Source of the DNA: Marinimicrococcus sp033875255
Lineage (GTDB): Bacteria; Pseudomonadota; Alphaproteobacteria; Geminicoccales; Geminicoccaceae
NCBI GenBank assembly: GCA_033875255.1
Contig: JAWZSN010000001.1
Span: 239,389-303,388, forward strand
Reading direction: 5' to 3'
DNA: 64,000 nt
Shown here: in pieces, positions 17,538 to 24,875 of the stretch
Position numbering within the stretch: position 1 is the stretch's first letter
Layout of the letters: each line of letters begins with the position of its first letter
Position numbers and translations under genes: made by a program
The notes under the pieces: model-generated
The model's database searches: none
What the model saw: the letters and a program-made list of their open reading frames with translations, nothing else
What the model was told of the DNA's origin: nothing

Positions 17538-17726
17538 TTTGCGTGCCTGTGATCCTGCTTCGGTGGGCGGCTAGGGAACAGGGCTGGTACGATCCGGTTC
17601 CGCGACGCCGTGGTGGGGGCGCTGCGACCAGCGCCGATCATGGACGTTCGGAGCGACGACAAATCGTTCAGGTGTGGCAGGCTTGTTCGCTAGATCTCGA
17701 CGCTCCGCTTCCCGGAGGTCGCACGC

Positions 17727-18488
17727 TTGCTCTCACGACTGGTGGCAAACACTGCCGCAGCGCTCCTCATGGGGGCGACGGCCGCCCACGCCGATGGTTG
17801 CTCGGCTCCCACCGCCGGCTGGGGGCCGTTTCCCTCCCTCGCCGAGAGCCGCACGGCGCTGCTCGAGGAGGGCGCGCTGACCGTCGTCGCCATCGGCTCG
17901 TCCAGCACGGAGGGCGTGGGCGCCTCGGGCCCCTCGGCCACCTATCCGGCCCAGCTCGAGCAACTGCTCGAGCAGCGTTTTCCCAAGGCCCGCATCGAGG
18001 TGCTGAACGAGGGGGTCGGAGGCGAGACGGTGGCCGACAATCTCGCGCGCTTCTCCGAGGACGTGGCGGCTCATCGCCCGGATCTGGTGATCTGGCAAGT
18101 GGGCACGAACGATGCGCTGCGCGGCGTGCCGGCGGAGACGATCCGCGCGGGCCTGATGGACGGGATCGGCCGGGTCAGGGCGCTCGAGGCCGATCTGGTG
18201 CTGCTCGACCCGCAGCCGTTGCCGACAGTGCGTCGCGATGCCTCGATCGCCGCGATCCTGCCGGTTCTCGAGGAGGTGGCGGTAGCCGCCCAGGTGCCGG
18301 TCCTGTCGCGCTACACGCTGATGCGTCACTGGCTCACCAGCGGCGCCTTCACCGAGGCGACGCTGCTCGGTGCCGACGGCCTGCACATGACCGATGCCAG
18401 CTATCACTGCCTGGCCGAGCGGATCGCCGATCTCTTCCCGGATCCCGGGCCCCCGGCCGCGTCCATGGCCGCGGCCGGGGGAGACTAG
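17727..18488 (+). CDS. Periplasmic SGNH/GDSL-family esterase
   Basis: A 253-residue secreted esterase-like protein. The signal peptide runs to about residue 22. SGNH blocks are visible: the nucleophile serine in AIGSSSTEG, the block II Gly in NEGVGGET, block III as VGTNDA, and the Asp/His pair in DGLHMTD. The start is TTG at 17727, eight bases after a clear GGAGG. The acyl substrate is unknown. It is divergent from opgC and convergent with the TRAP permease, separated from the latter by a strong hairpin. Confidence 0.87.
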   Translation: MLSRLVANTAAALLMGATAAHADGCSAPTAGWGPFPSLAESRTALLEEGALTVVAIGSSSTEGVGASGPSATYPAQLEQLLEQRFPKARIEVLNEGVGGETVADNLARFSEDVAAHRPDLVIWQVGTNDALRGVPAETIRAGLMDGIGRVRALEADLVLLDPQPLPTVRRDASIAAILPVLEEVAVAAQVPVLSRYTLMRHWLTSGAFTEATLLGADGLHMTDASYHCLAERIADLFPDPGPPAASMAAAGGD

Positions 18489-18494
18489 GGGTGA

Positions 18495-18529
18495 GGCGGG
18501 TACCCCGGACGAGGTCCGGGACGCCCGCC
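18495..18529. terminator. Bidirectional stem-loop between convergent genes
   Basis: GGCGGG (18495-18500) pairs with CCCGCC (18524-18529), and inside it CCCGGAC (18504-18510) pairs perfectly with GTCCGGG (18514-18520) around a GAG loop. The structure lies between the esterase stop on the + strand and the TRAP permease stop on the - strand, so it probably ends transcription from both sides. No T-run follows on either side. Confidence 0.6.
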
Positions 18530-18534
18530 GCCAC

Positions 18535-20397
18535 TCAGCTGCTGCTGTCCGGGGCCGCCACGGCCTCAGCGGGGCGCAGCAGGCGCGAGGAGACCAGTAC
18601 CGCGCCGATCAGCGAGAGGCCGATCAGGTCGGTGACCAGACCCGGGTTGATCAGCACGAAGGCCGCGCCGGCCAGCATCGCCCGCTGCCAGAGCGCCAGC
18701 GGCACCCTGAAGAAGCCGGCGAGGGCGGCTGCGAGGCACAGCACGCCGACCACCGCGGTGGCCGCTGCAAGCGCGATCAGGTGCCACGGCCCCTGCATGA
18801 GGAGGGACGGGCCGAAGACGAACATGAAGGGCACGATGTAGCCGGTGAAGCCCAGCTTGACCGAATCCCAGCTCGTCTCCCACAGGCCGCCGCCGGCAAT
18901 GCCCTTGGCGGCATAGACGGCCAGCGCCACCGGCGGGGTGATCGCCGAGAGGATGGCGTAGTAGAGCACGAAGAGGTGCGCCGCCGGCAGCGGCACCCCG
19001 AGCTTGACCAGCGCCGGCACCAGCAGCGCCACCTGCATGATGTAGGCGGCGGACGTGGGCATGCCCATGCCCAGGATGATGCCTGCCACCATGGTCATGA
19101 TCAGCGCCGCGAGCAGCGTGTCCTGCGAGACCGCCACCACGAGGCTGGTGAAGTCGAGCCCGAGGCCGGTGAGCGAGATCACGCCGATCACGATGCCCGC
19201 CGTGGCACAGGCCAGCGCCACCATGATGGTGTTGCGGGCGCCGTCGACCAGGCCTGCGATGATGTTCTCGATCCGCACATATTTGCGGGTCGAGGCGCGC
19301 AACAGGGCCGAGGGGATCACGCTCATGACGCCCGAGAGGGCGGCGAAGGCGGCGCTGTACCCCATGAACAGGGTCACCAGCACCACCACCAGCGGCGTCG
19401 CCAGGTGCCCGTGATCGCGCAGGGTCTCCTTGAGCCCCGGCAGCTCCTCGCGCGGCAGCCCCTTCATGCCGGTACGCTGCGCCTCGAAATGCACCGCGGC
19501 ATAGACGGCAAGATAGTAGAGCAGGGCCGGGATCAGCGCGTAGGCGGCCACCTGCAGGTAGGGGACGCCCAGGAACTCGGCCATGATGAAGGCGGCGGCA
19601 CCCATGATCGGCGGCATGATCTGGCCGCCCGTCGAGGCCACCGCCTCGACCGAGGCGGCGAAGGCCGGCCGGTAGCCGAGCCGCTTCATGAGCGGGATGG
19701 TGAAGGCGCCGGTGGTCATCACGTTGGCCACCGCACTGCCCGAGACGGTGCCGAACAGGCCCGAGGTGATGCAGGCGACCTTGGCCGGCCCGCCGACCCG
19801 ATGGCCGGTGAGCGCCAGGGCGAAATCCATGAAGAGCTTGCCGGTGCCGGTGCGCTCGACGAGCGCGCCAAACAGCACGAAGAGCATCACGTAGGTGGCC
19901 GACACGCTGGTCGGGATGCCGAAGATGCCCTCGGTCGAGACGTAGAGCTGCTCGAGCAGGACCGCGGGGTCGGTGTCGGCGAGGAAGACGGCGTAACCGA
20001 CGAACAACAGGGCGGTCAGCGGCAGGGCGAAGCCCAGGGCTCGGCGCGTCGCCTCCAGGAGGAGGACAATCATGCCGATGCCGAAGATCCAGTCGGCCGG
20101 CCGCAGATCGTCGACATAGATCATGCGCCCGTAGACATAGTCGAGTTCGACGATCGGGTAGAGCGCGGTGCTCACCGCTGCGACCAGCAGGACCAGGTCG
20201 AGAATGCCGGGGCCACGCTCGGGATCGCGCTTCCACGCGGGCAGCGTCATGTAGGCGAGGGCTAGCGCGAAGCCCAAATGGGCCGCCCTGAGGACCAGCG
20301 AATCAAGGGCGCCCGTGAAGGCGACCCACAGATGAAAGATCGCCATTGTGGCGCCCACGACGGTGATGGCGCGCCTGGCGAGCGTGGCGTAACGCAT
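18535..20397 (-). CDS. TRAP transporter fused permease, TAXI type
   Basis: A 620-residue integral membrane protein of the TRAP permease family in which the small (DctQ-like) and large (DctM-like) subunits are fused, as in TAXI systems. About 16-18 hydrophobic segments can be counted; the family stretch GTVSGSAVANVMTTG and the GGQIMPPIMGAAAF motif are present. It imports an acidic solute with an ion gradient, using the periplasmic binding protein encoded just upstream. The start MRYATLARR at 20397 lies 60 bases after the stop of the first binding protein gene. That gap holds a hairpin and no obvious promoter, so expression is probably by partial read-through. Confidence 0.93.
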   Translation of the reverse strand: MRYATLARRAITVVGATMAIFHLWVAFTGALDSLVLRAAHLGFALALAYMTLPAWKRDPERGPGILDLVLLVAAVSTALYPIVELDYVYGRMIYVDDLRPADWIFGIGMIVLLLEATRRALGFALPLTALLFVGYAVFLADTDPAVLLEQLYVSTEGIFGIPTSVSATYVMLFVLFGALVERTGTGKLFMDFALALTGHRVGGPAKVACITSGLFGTVSGSAVANVMTTGAFTIPLMKRLGYRPAFAASVEAVASTGGQIMPPIMGAAAFIMAEFLGVPYLQVAAYALIPALLYYLAVYAAVHFEAQRTGMKGLPREELPGLKETLRDHGHLATPLVVVLVTLFMGYSAAFAALSGVMSVIPSALLRASTRKYVRIENIIAGLVDGARNTIMVALACATAGIVIGVISLTGLGLDFTSLVVAVSQDTLLAALIMTMVAGIILGMGMPTSAAYIMQVALLVPALVKLGVPLPAAHLFVLYYAILSAITPPVALAVYAAKGIAGGGLWETSWDSVKLGFTGYIVPFMFVFGPSLLMQGPWHLIALAAATAVVGVLCLAAALAGFFRVPLALWQRAMLAGAAFVLINPGLVTDLIGLSLIGAVLVSSRLLRPAEAVAAPDSSS

Positions 20398-20422
20398 GAT
20401 AGTCGCTTGCCTTCTGCAAAAT

Positions 20423-20450
20423 CGGCGGGACGGCCGAAGCCACCCCGCCG
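20423..20450 (-). terminator. Attenuator-like hairpin between TAXI binding protein and permease
   Basis: CGGCGGG (20423-20429) is complementary to CCCGCCG (20444-20450). Read on the - strand, the stem is followed by GATTTTG, a short T-run. It lies in the 60-base gap between the binding-protein stop and the permease start. A partial terminator here would lower permease mRNA relative to binding protein, which is the usual need of such systems. This is inference from structure alone. Confidence 0.45.
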
Positions 20451-20457
20451 GCGATTG

Positions 20458-21399
20458 TTACATCACGCCCTTTTCCTTGTAGAAGCGGGCAGCACCCTCG
20501 TGCATCGGCACGCCGACGTCCTCGCCCATGGCCTCGATCGTGAGGCCCTTCATGGCCGAGGCGATCGAGGCCATCGTGTCGACGTTCTCGGCCAGGCCCT
20601 TGGTCAGCGCGTAGACGATCCCGGCATCGAGATCGCAGCGGGCGACCACGTGGGTCGCATAGCCGATGGTCTTGACGTCCGCGCTCTGGCCATCATAGGT
20701 GCCGGCCTTGATGGTGACGTTCTTGTAGCCGGGGTTGAGCTCGTGCATCGCCGCGAAGCCCTCGCCCTCGATCGGCACGAGATTGATCTTGCGGGCGCTG
20801 GCAAGATCCATGATGGCGCCGGCCGGCACCGTGGTGCCCAGCGTCATGACCTCGACATTGCCGTCCTTCATCTGCTCCACACCGTCGGTGTAGGAGCCGA
20901 AGCCGGTCCGGCTCATGCTGTCGTAGCTCAGGCCGTGGGCCTGGAGCATGTGCTGGGTGATCGCCTCGGCAGTGTTGCCGCGCGGCTGGGCGTTGAGCGC
21001 CTTGCCCTTGAGGTCGGCCGGGGTCTTGATGCCGGCATCGGCCAGGGCCACCACCTGGAAATATTGCGGGTAGAGGGTGGCGACGTTGCAGACATTGGCA
21101 GCCGGCTCGTCGAAGGGCGGCTTGCCGTTGATGGCGTCGACGGTCGAGACGGAGTTGGCAAAGCCGATATCGGCCTTGCCGGCCTGCACGCCCTTGACGT
21201 TGGCGATGCCGGCGCCCGGCAGCACCTGCACCGAGATGCCATCGGAAGCGTTCTCGACGAAGTTCTTGATGGCCCCGCCCAGCGGATACCAAGAGCCGCC
21301 CTGCGGGCCGCTCATCAGCTTCACGGTCTCGGCCGAGGCAGCGCCGGCGAACGCCACCATGGCTGCTCCGGCCAGCAGCGAAGGCACAAGCTTCTTCAT
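20458..21399 (-). CDS. TAXI-family TRAP solute-binding protein, copy 1
   Basis: Periplasmic binding protein of a TRAP-TAXI importer. The 313-residue product has a signal peptide ending at ASA-ET. The mature part opens with VKLMSGPQGGSWYPLGG, the characteristic TAXI N-terminus, and matches the NMT1/TAXI fold throughout. It is the same length as the second copy (21566-22507) and differs from it at only about 35 of roughly 290 mature positions by my count. Two cysteines (in NVCNV and ARCDL) are kept in both and may form a disulfide. A GGGAGA precedes the ATG at 21399. Its own promoter-like element lies at 21434-21462. The ligand is unknown; TAXI proteins often bind glutamate or related acids. 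Confidence 0.94.
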   Translation of the reverse strand: MKKLVPSLLAGAAMVAFAGAASAETVKLMSGPQGGSWYPLGGAIKNFVENASDGISVQVLPGAGIANVKGVQAGKADIGFANSVSTVDAINGKPPFDEPAANVCNVATLYPQYFQVVALADAGIKTPADLKGKALNAQPRGNTAEAITQHMLQAHGLSYDSMSRTGFGSYTDGVEQMKDGNVEVMTLGTTVPAGAIMDLASARKINLVPIEGEGFAAMHELNPGYKNVTIKAGTYDGQSADVKTIGYATHVVARCDLDAGIVYALTKGLAENVDTMASIASAMKGLTIEAMGEDVGVPMHEGAARFYKEKGVM

Positions 21400-21433
21400 A
21401 CAGATTTCTCCCACCGAAACGTTCGGCGAGGGC

Positions 21434-21462
21434 GCCTTAGCACCTGCTCCAGGACCTGCCAA
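21434..21462 (-). promoter_or_regulatory. Promoter-like element of TAXI binding protein copy 1
   Basis: On the - strand, TTGGCA (21457-21462) and TAAGGC (21434-21439) are separated by exactly 17 bases, 34 bases upstream of the start codon. The -10-like part sits in an extended form, TGCTAAGGC. The same arrangement, with the same flanks, is found before copy 2. It gives copy 1 a way to be transcribed independently of copy 2. Confidence 0.5.
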
Positions 21463-21528
21463 TGGCAGGGCCGGCAGGCGGCCCGGCGCGACGCTCCGGT
21501 CGGGCGAGGTTTTCCGGAGGAAGAAGTG

Positions 21529-21555
21529 GCGGGGACGCCGCGCCGGCGTCCCCGC
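21529..21555 (-). terminator. Strong hairpin between the two TAXI binding protein genes
   Basis: A perfect 12-base inverted repeat, GCGGGGACGCCG (21529-21540) and CGGCGTCCCCGC (21544-21555), with a three-base loop, lies just after the stop of copy 2 (- strand) and before the promoter-like element of copy 1. No good T-run follows. It may end the copy 2 transcript or protect its 3' end. Confidence 0.5.
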
Positions 21556-21565
21556 CGGTGGGGCG

Positions 21566-22507
21566 CTACATCGCGCCCTTCTCCTTGTAGAAGCGGGCAG
21601 CACCCTCGTGCATCGGCACGCCGACATCCTCGCCCATGGCCTCGACGGTGAGGCCCTTCATGGCCGAGGCGATCGAGGAGAGGGTGTCGACGTTCTCGGC
21701 CAGCCCCTTGGTCAGCGCGTAGACGAAATCGGCGTCGAGGTCGCAGCGCGCGATGACGTGGGTGGCGTAGCCGATCGTCTTCACGTCCTCGCTCTGGCCG
21801 TCATAGGTGCCGGCCTTGATGGTGACGTTCTTGTAGCCGGGGTTGAGCTCGCGCATCGCCGCGAAACCCTCGCCCTCGATCGGCACGATCTTGATCTTGC
21901 GGGCGCTGGCCAGGTCCATAATGGCGCCGGCAGGCGCGGTGGTGCCCAACGTCATGCCCTGGGTATTGCCGTCCTTCATCTGCTCCACACCGTCGGTATA
22001 GGAGCCGAAATTGACGCGCTCGAGGCTGTCATAGCTCAGGCCGTAGGCCTCCAGCATATGCTGGGTGATGGCCTCCGCGGTGTTGCCGCGCGGCTGGGTG
22101 GTCAGCGCCTTGCCCTTGAAGTCGGCCGGGGTCTCGATGCCGGCGTCGGCCAGGGCCACCACCTGGAAATATTGCGGGTAGAGGGTGGCGACGTTGCAGA
22201 CATTGGCAGCCGGCTCGTCGAAGGGCGGCTTGCCATTGATGGCGTCGACGGTCGAGACGGAGTTGGCAAAGCCGATATCGGCCTTCTCGCTCTGCAGACC
22301 CTTGACGTTGGCGATGCCGGCACCCGGCAGCACCTGCACCGAGGCGCCCTGGACGTCCTTCTCGACGAAGTTCTTGATGGCCCCGCCCAGCGGGTACCAC
22401 GAGCCGCCCTGCGGCCCCGTCATGAGCTTGATCGTCTCGGCGCTGGCGGTACCGGCGAGCGCCATCGTGGCGGCTCCGGCGAGAATCCAGGCTGTGGATC
22501 GCTTCAT
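21566..22507 (-). CDS. TAXI-family TRAP solute-binding protein, copy 2
   Basis: Second, tandem copy of the TAXI binding protein, 313 residues, starting MKRSTAWILAG with a clear signal peptide ending ASA-ET. The mature N-terminus IKLMTGPQGGSWYPLGG and nearly all the rest match copy 1. Most differences cluster in a few patches (around residues 50, 140 and 160), which could alter ligand choice. No second permease lies nearby, so both copies probably serve the permease at 18535. The gene has its own promoter-like element (22549-22577) and is followed by a strong hairpin. Confidence 0.94.
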   Translation of the reverse strand: MKRSTAWILAGAATMALAGTASAETIKLMTGPQGGSWYPLGGAIKNFVEKDVQGASVQVLPGAGIANVKGLQSEKADIGFANSVSTVDAINGKPPFDEPAANVCNVATLYPQYFQVVALADAGIETPADFKGKALTTQPRGNTAEAITQHMLEAYGLSYDSLERVNFGSYTDGVEQMKDGNTQGMTLGTTAPAGAIMDLASARKIKIVPIEGEGFAAMRELNPGYKNVTIKAGTYDGQSEDVKTIGYATHVIARCDLDADFVYALTKGLAENVDTLSSIASAMKGLTVEAMGEDVGVPMHEGAARFYKEKGAM

Positions 22508-22548
22508 TTTCTGGTGCCTCCCGTTTTCTGGCCTATTGGCGTTGTCGC

Positions 22549-22577
22549 GCCTTAGCATCTGCGGGTCCGCGTGCCAA
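22549..22577 (-). promoter_or_regulatory. Promoter-like element of TAXI binding protein copy 2
   Basis: On the - strand, TTGGCA (22572-22577) and TAAGGC (22549-22554) are 17 bases apart, 41 bases upstream of the start codon. The surrounding bases (CATTGGCA and TGCTAAGGCGC) are identical to those before copy 1, while the 15 bases between these blocks have diverged. Preservation of only the two hexamers and flanks argues that they are functional. Confidence 0.5.
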
Positions 22578-22586
22578 TGCCGCGGC

Positions 22587-23564
22587 TCAGCCGCCCGGCC
22601 TGCCGGGGAGCGGGCGGGCACCATGGTGGGCGTCCCATGCGTCCTGGACTCGCTGGATGATGCGCATGGCGGGCAGCGCCGAGGCTGCCGGGGCGCGCGG
22701 CGCGCGTCCGTCGCGCAGCGCGTCGACGAAATCGTGGGTGACGCGGGCGCAGTTGGTCTTCTCGTCCTCGATCGCCGCCACACCCTCGCGGGTCCGCAGG
22801 CTGTTCTCGAGAATGTCGAACAGATAGGTGTCGCGGTCGGTGACGAGGAGCTTGTCGTAGAGCCGGAAGCTCGCGTGGTAGCTGCCGTGCACCAAAAAGG
22901 ACTGCTCGGCCTCGGTCTCGACCAGCACCACGCATTCCATCGGGATGCCGGTACGCTCGTGGATGCCGCTCATGTGGCTCTGCACCCGCCGGATCTTCGC
23001 GTCGCCGAAGAGAAAGCAGGCCAGGTCGATGAAGTGGCAAAAATGGTGCCACAGGATATTGTCGGTCCATGAGCGCCGGTAGCCGGTGGCGCCGACGTTC
23101 TCGAGCCGGGGGATGAAGAACCGGCCGGCCAGGTGGCGCAGCCTTTCCTCGCCGCCGCGCAGTCGCTCGACGATCGGGTCGCGCTCGCGGCGAAAGCGCA
23201 TCGGATGACACATCGCCACCATCACGCCGGCCTTGGCGGCCGCCCGTGCTACCTGCTCGGCCTCCTTCCGGCTCATGGCGATGGGGATCTCGAGAAGGAT
23301 GGGCTTGCCGGCCGCGATGCAGGCCAGCGCGTGGGCCGCATGCTGCTCGCTGGGGCTCGCCACCACCACCGCGTCGATCGCCGGATCGGCCAGGGCCTCG
23401 GCAAGGTGGAGGGTCCATCTGCGGTAGCCGTAGCGTGCCGCGAACTCTTTGGTGGGCTCCTCGCGGCGGCCGACCAGCGTGTGCAGCACCACGTCGCTGC
23501 GGTCCTTGAGGGCGTCCGAGTGCCAGACCCCCATCATGCCGTGACCGACCATGCAGATGTTCAT
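22587..23564 (-). CDS. Gfo/Idh/MocA-family oxidoreductase
   Basis: A 325-residue NAD(P)-dependent dehydrogenase-like protein. The Rossmann loop is VGHGMMGVW near the N-terminus; VVVASPSEQHAAHAL and the substrate-side HHFCHFIDLACFLFG follow. The usual EKP signature, whose lysine contacts cofactor and substrate, reads EIP here (LLEIPIAMS). The substrate, probably a sugar or cyclitol derivative, is unknown. GGGGAGGC precedes the ATG at 23564. It sits upstream of the TAXI genes on the same strand, so the transporter might import its substrate, though each gene has a separate promoter-like element. Confidence 0.9.
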   Translation of the reverse strand: MNICMVGHGMMGVWHSDALKDRSDVVLHTLVGRREEPTKEFAARYGYRRWTLHLAEALADPAIDAVVVASPSEQHAAHALACIAAGKPILLEIPIAMSRKEAEQVARAAAKAGVMVAMCHPMRFRRERDPIVERLRGGEERLRHLAGRFFIPRLENVGATGYRRSWTDNILWHHFCHFIDLACFLFGDAKIRRVQSHMSGIHERTGIPMECVVLVETEAEQSFLVHGSYHASFRLYDKLLVTDRDTYLFDILENSLRTREGVAAIEDEKTNCARVTHDFVDALRDGRAPRAPAASALPAMRIIQRVQDAWDAHHGARPLPGRPGG

Positions 23565-23661
23565 GGATGCCTCCCCGGGGCTTCTTCCGGGCAAGGCCTT
23601 AGCACGGCAGTGGGCCCGGCAGCCATTCCGGGCCGCGATCATCCTTCGGCGATGCGGGGCA

Positions 23662-23688
23662 GGGCCCGGCCGTCGGAAGGCCGGGCCC
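23662..23688 (-). terminator. Hairpin downstream of prfB
   Basis: GGGCCCGGCC (23662-23671) pairs perfectly with GGCCGGGCCC (23679-23688) around a seven-base loop. It starts six bases after the prfB stop on the - strand and separates prfB from the oxidoreductase gene. No T-run follows, but stem strength and position fit transcript ending. Confidence 0.55.
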
Positions 23689-23693
23689 CCTGC

Positions 23694-24816
23694 TCAGCCG
23701 GCCGCCTCGGTGCGACGGTTGCCCACCCCCTTGGCGAGGCTCGCCTCCAGGAACTGGTCGAGATTGCCGTCGAGCACGGCCCCCGGATTGCCGCTCTCGA
23801 CGCTGGTCCGCAGGTCCTTCACCATCTTGTACGGGTGCAGGACGTAGGAGCGGATCTGGTGGCCCCAGCCGATGTCGGTCTTCTGCGCCTCGATGGCGTC
23901 CGATTCGGCGCGGCGCTTTTGCAGCTCGAGCTCGTAGAGACGGGCCCGGAGCATGTCCATCGCCTGGGCGCGGTTGCGGTGCTGCGAGCGGTCGTTCTGG
24001 CAGGCCACCACGATCCCGGTGGGCAGATGGGTCAGACGCACCGCCGAATCGGTCCGGTTGACGTGCTGGCCGCCGGCGCCGGACGCCCGGTAGGTATCGA
24101 CCTTGAGGTCCTTGTCGTTGATCTCGACCTCGATGCGGTCGTCGATCACCGGGTAGACCCACACGCTGGCGAAGCTGGTGTGGCGGCGCGCCTGGCTGTC
24201 GAAGGGGGAGATGCGCACGAGGCGGTGCACGCCAGACTCGGTCTTGAGCCAGCCATAGGCGTTGAGGCCGATGAGCCTGATGGTCGCCGACTTGATGCCG
24301 GCCTCCTCGCCCTCGCTCTCCTCGATCCACTCCACCTTGTAGCCGTGCTGCTCGGCCCAGCGCAGGTACATGCGCAGCAGCATCTGGGCCCAGTCCTGCG
24401 ATTCGGTGCCGCCGGCGCCGGCATTGACCTCGACGAAGGTGTCGTTGGCGTCGGCCTCGCCGGAGAGCATGCTCTCGAGCTGCAGACGGTCGACGGTGGC
24501 CTTGATGTCGGCGAACTCGGCCTCGACGTCGCTCAAGGTCTCGGCATCGTCCTCGGCCTCGGCGAGCTCGGCAAGCTCGCAAACGTCGGCCAGCCGCTGC
24601 TCCAGCGAATGCTGGCGCTCCACGGCGTCGGCAAGGCGGGTGCGCTCGCGCATGATGCTCTGGGCGCGCTCGGCATCCTCCCAGAGCTTGGGATCCTCGG
24701 AGAGCGCGTTCAGCTCGTCGAGGCGGACAAGGGCCTGATCCCAGTCAAAGATGCCTCCGCAGCAGGTCCAGACCCTGCTTGATGGAATCGGCGAGATTGG
24801 CAAATTCCGCGCGCAT
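23694..24816 (-). CDS. prfB: Peptide chain release factor 2 with programmed +1 frameshift
   Basis: Recognises UAA and UGA stop codons. The gene is in two frames: the first 23 codons (ATG at 24816, MRAEFANLADSIKQG...) end at an in-frame TGA (24745-24747), and the remaining 350 codons continue in the +1 frame from GAC (24746-24744), giving a 373-residue protein. The main frame has the domain 2 motif in its RF2 form near residues 200-210 and the catalytic GGQ in ASGAGGQHVNRT. The 23-residue first frame is conserved RF2 sequence, so this is the known autoregulatory frameshift and not an error. A GGAGGAG lies just before the ATG. It follows mrcA by about 60 bases. Confidence 0.95.
24744..24758 (-). 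promoter_or_regulatory. prfB programmed frameshift site
   Basis: Read on the - strand: a Shine-Dalgarno-like GGAGG (24758-24754), three bases (CAT), the slippery CTT, the stop TGA, then C. This is the same geometry as the E. coli prfB site: internal SD, three-base gap, CTTTGAC. When RF2 is scarce, the ribosome slips +1 on CTT and reads GAC; when RF2 is plentiful, it stops at TGA. Confidence 0.93.
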
Positions 24817-24847
24817 GGCTCCTCCGGGAACAGCTGAATGGGACATG

Positions 24848-24872
24848 GCGGCGGGACCTGAGGACCCGCCGC
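24848..24872 (-). other. Stem-loop between mrcA and prfB
   Basis: GCGGCGGG (24848-24855) pairs with CCCGCCGC (24865-24872), and the nine-base loop can form a further CCT/AGG mini-stem. It begins just after the mrcA stop and about 30 bases before the prfB start. It has no T-run. It could be an attenuator or an RNA-stability element between the two genes. Confidence 0.4.
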
Positions 24873-24875
24873 AGG

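Noticed and set aside
22549..22577. Sigma-54 promoter before TAXI copy 2
   Set aside because: TGGCACG fits the -24 part, but the -12 part reads CCGC rather than TTGC, and the copy 1 promoter does not keep the pattern.
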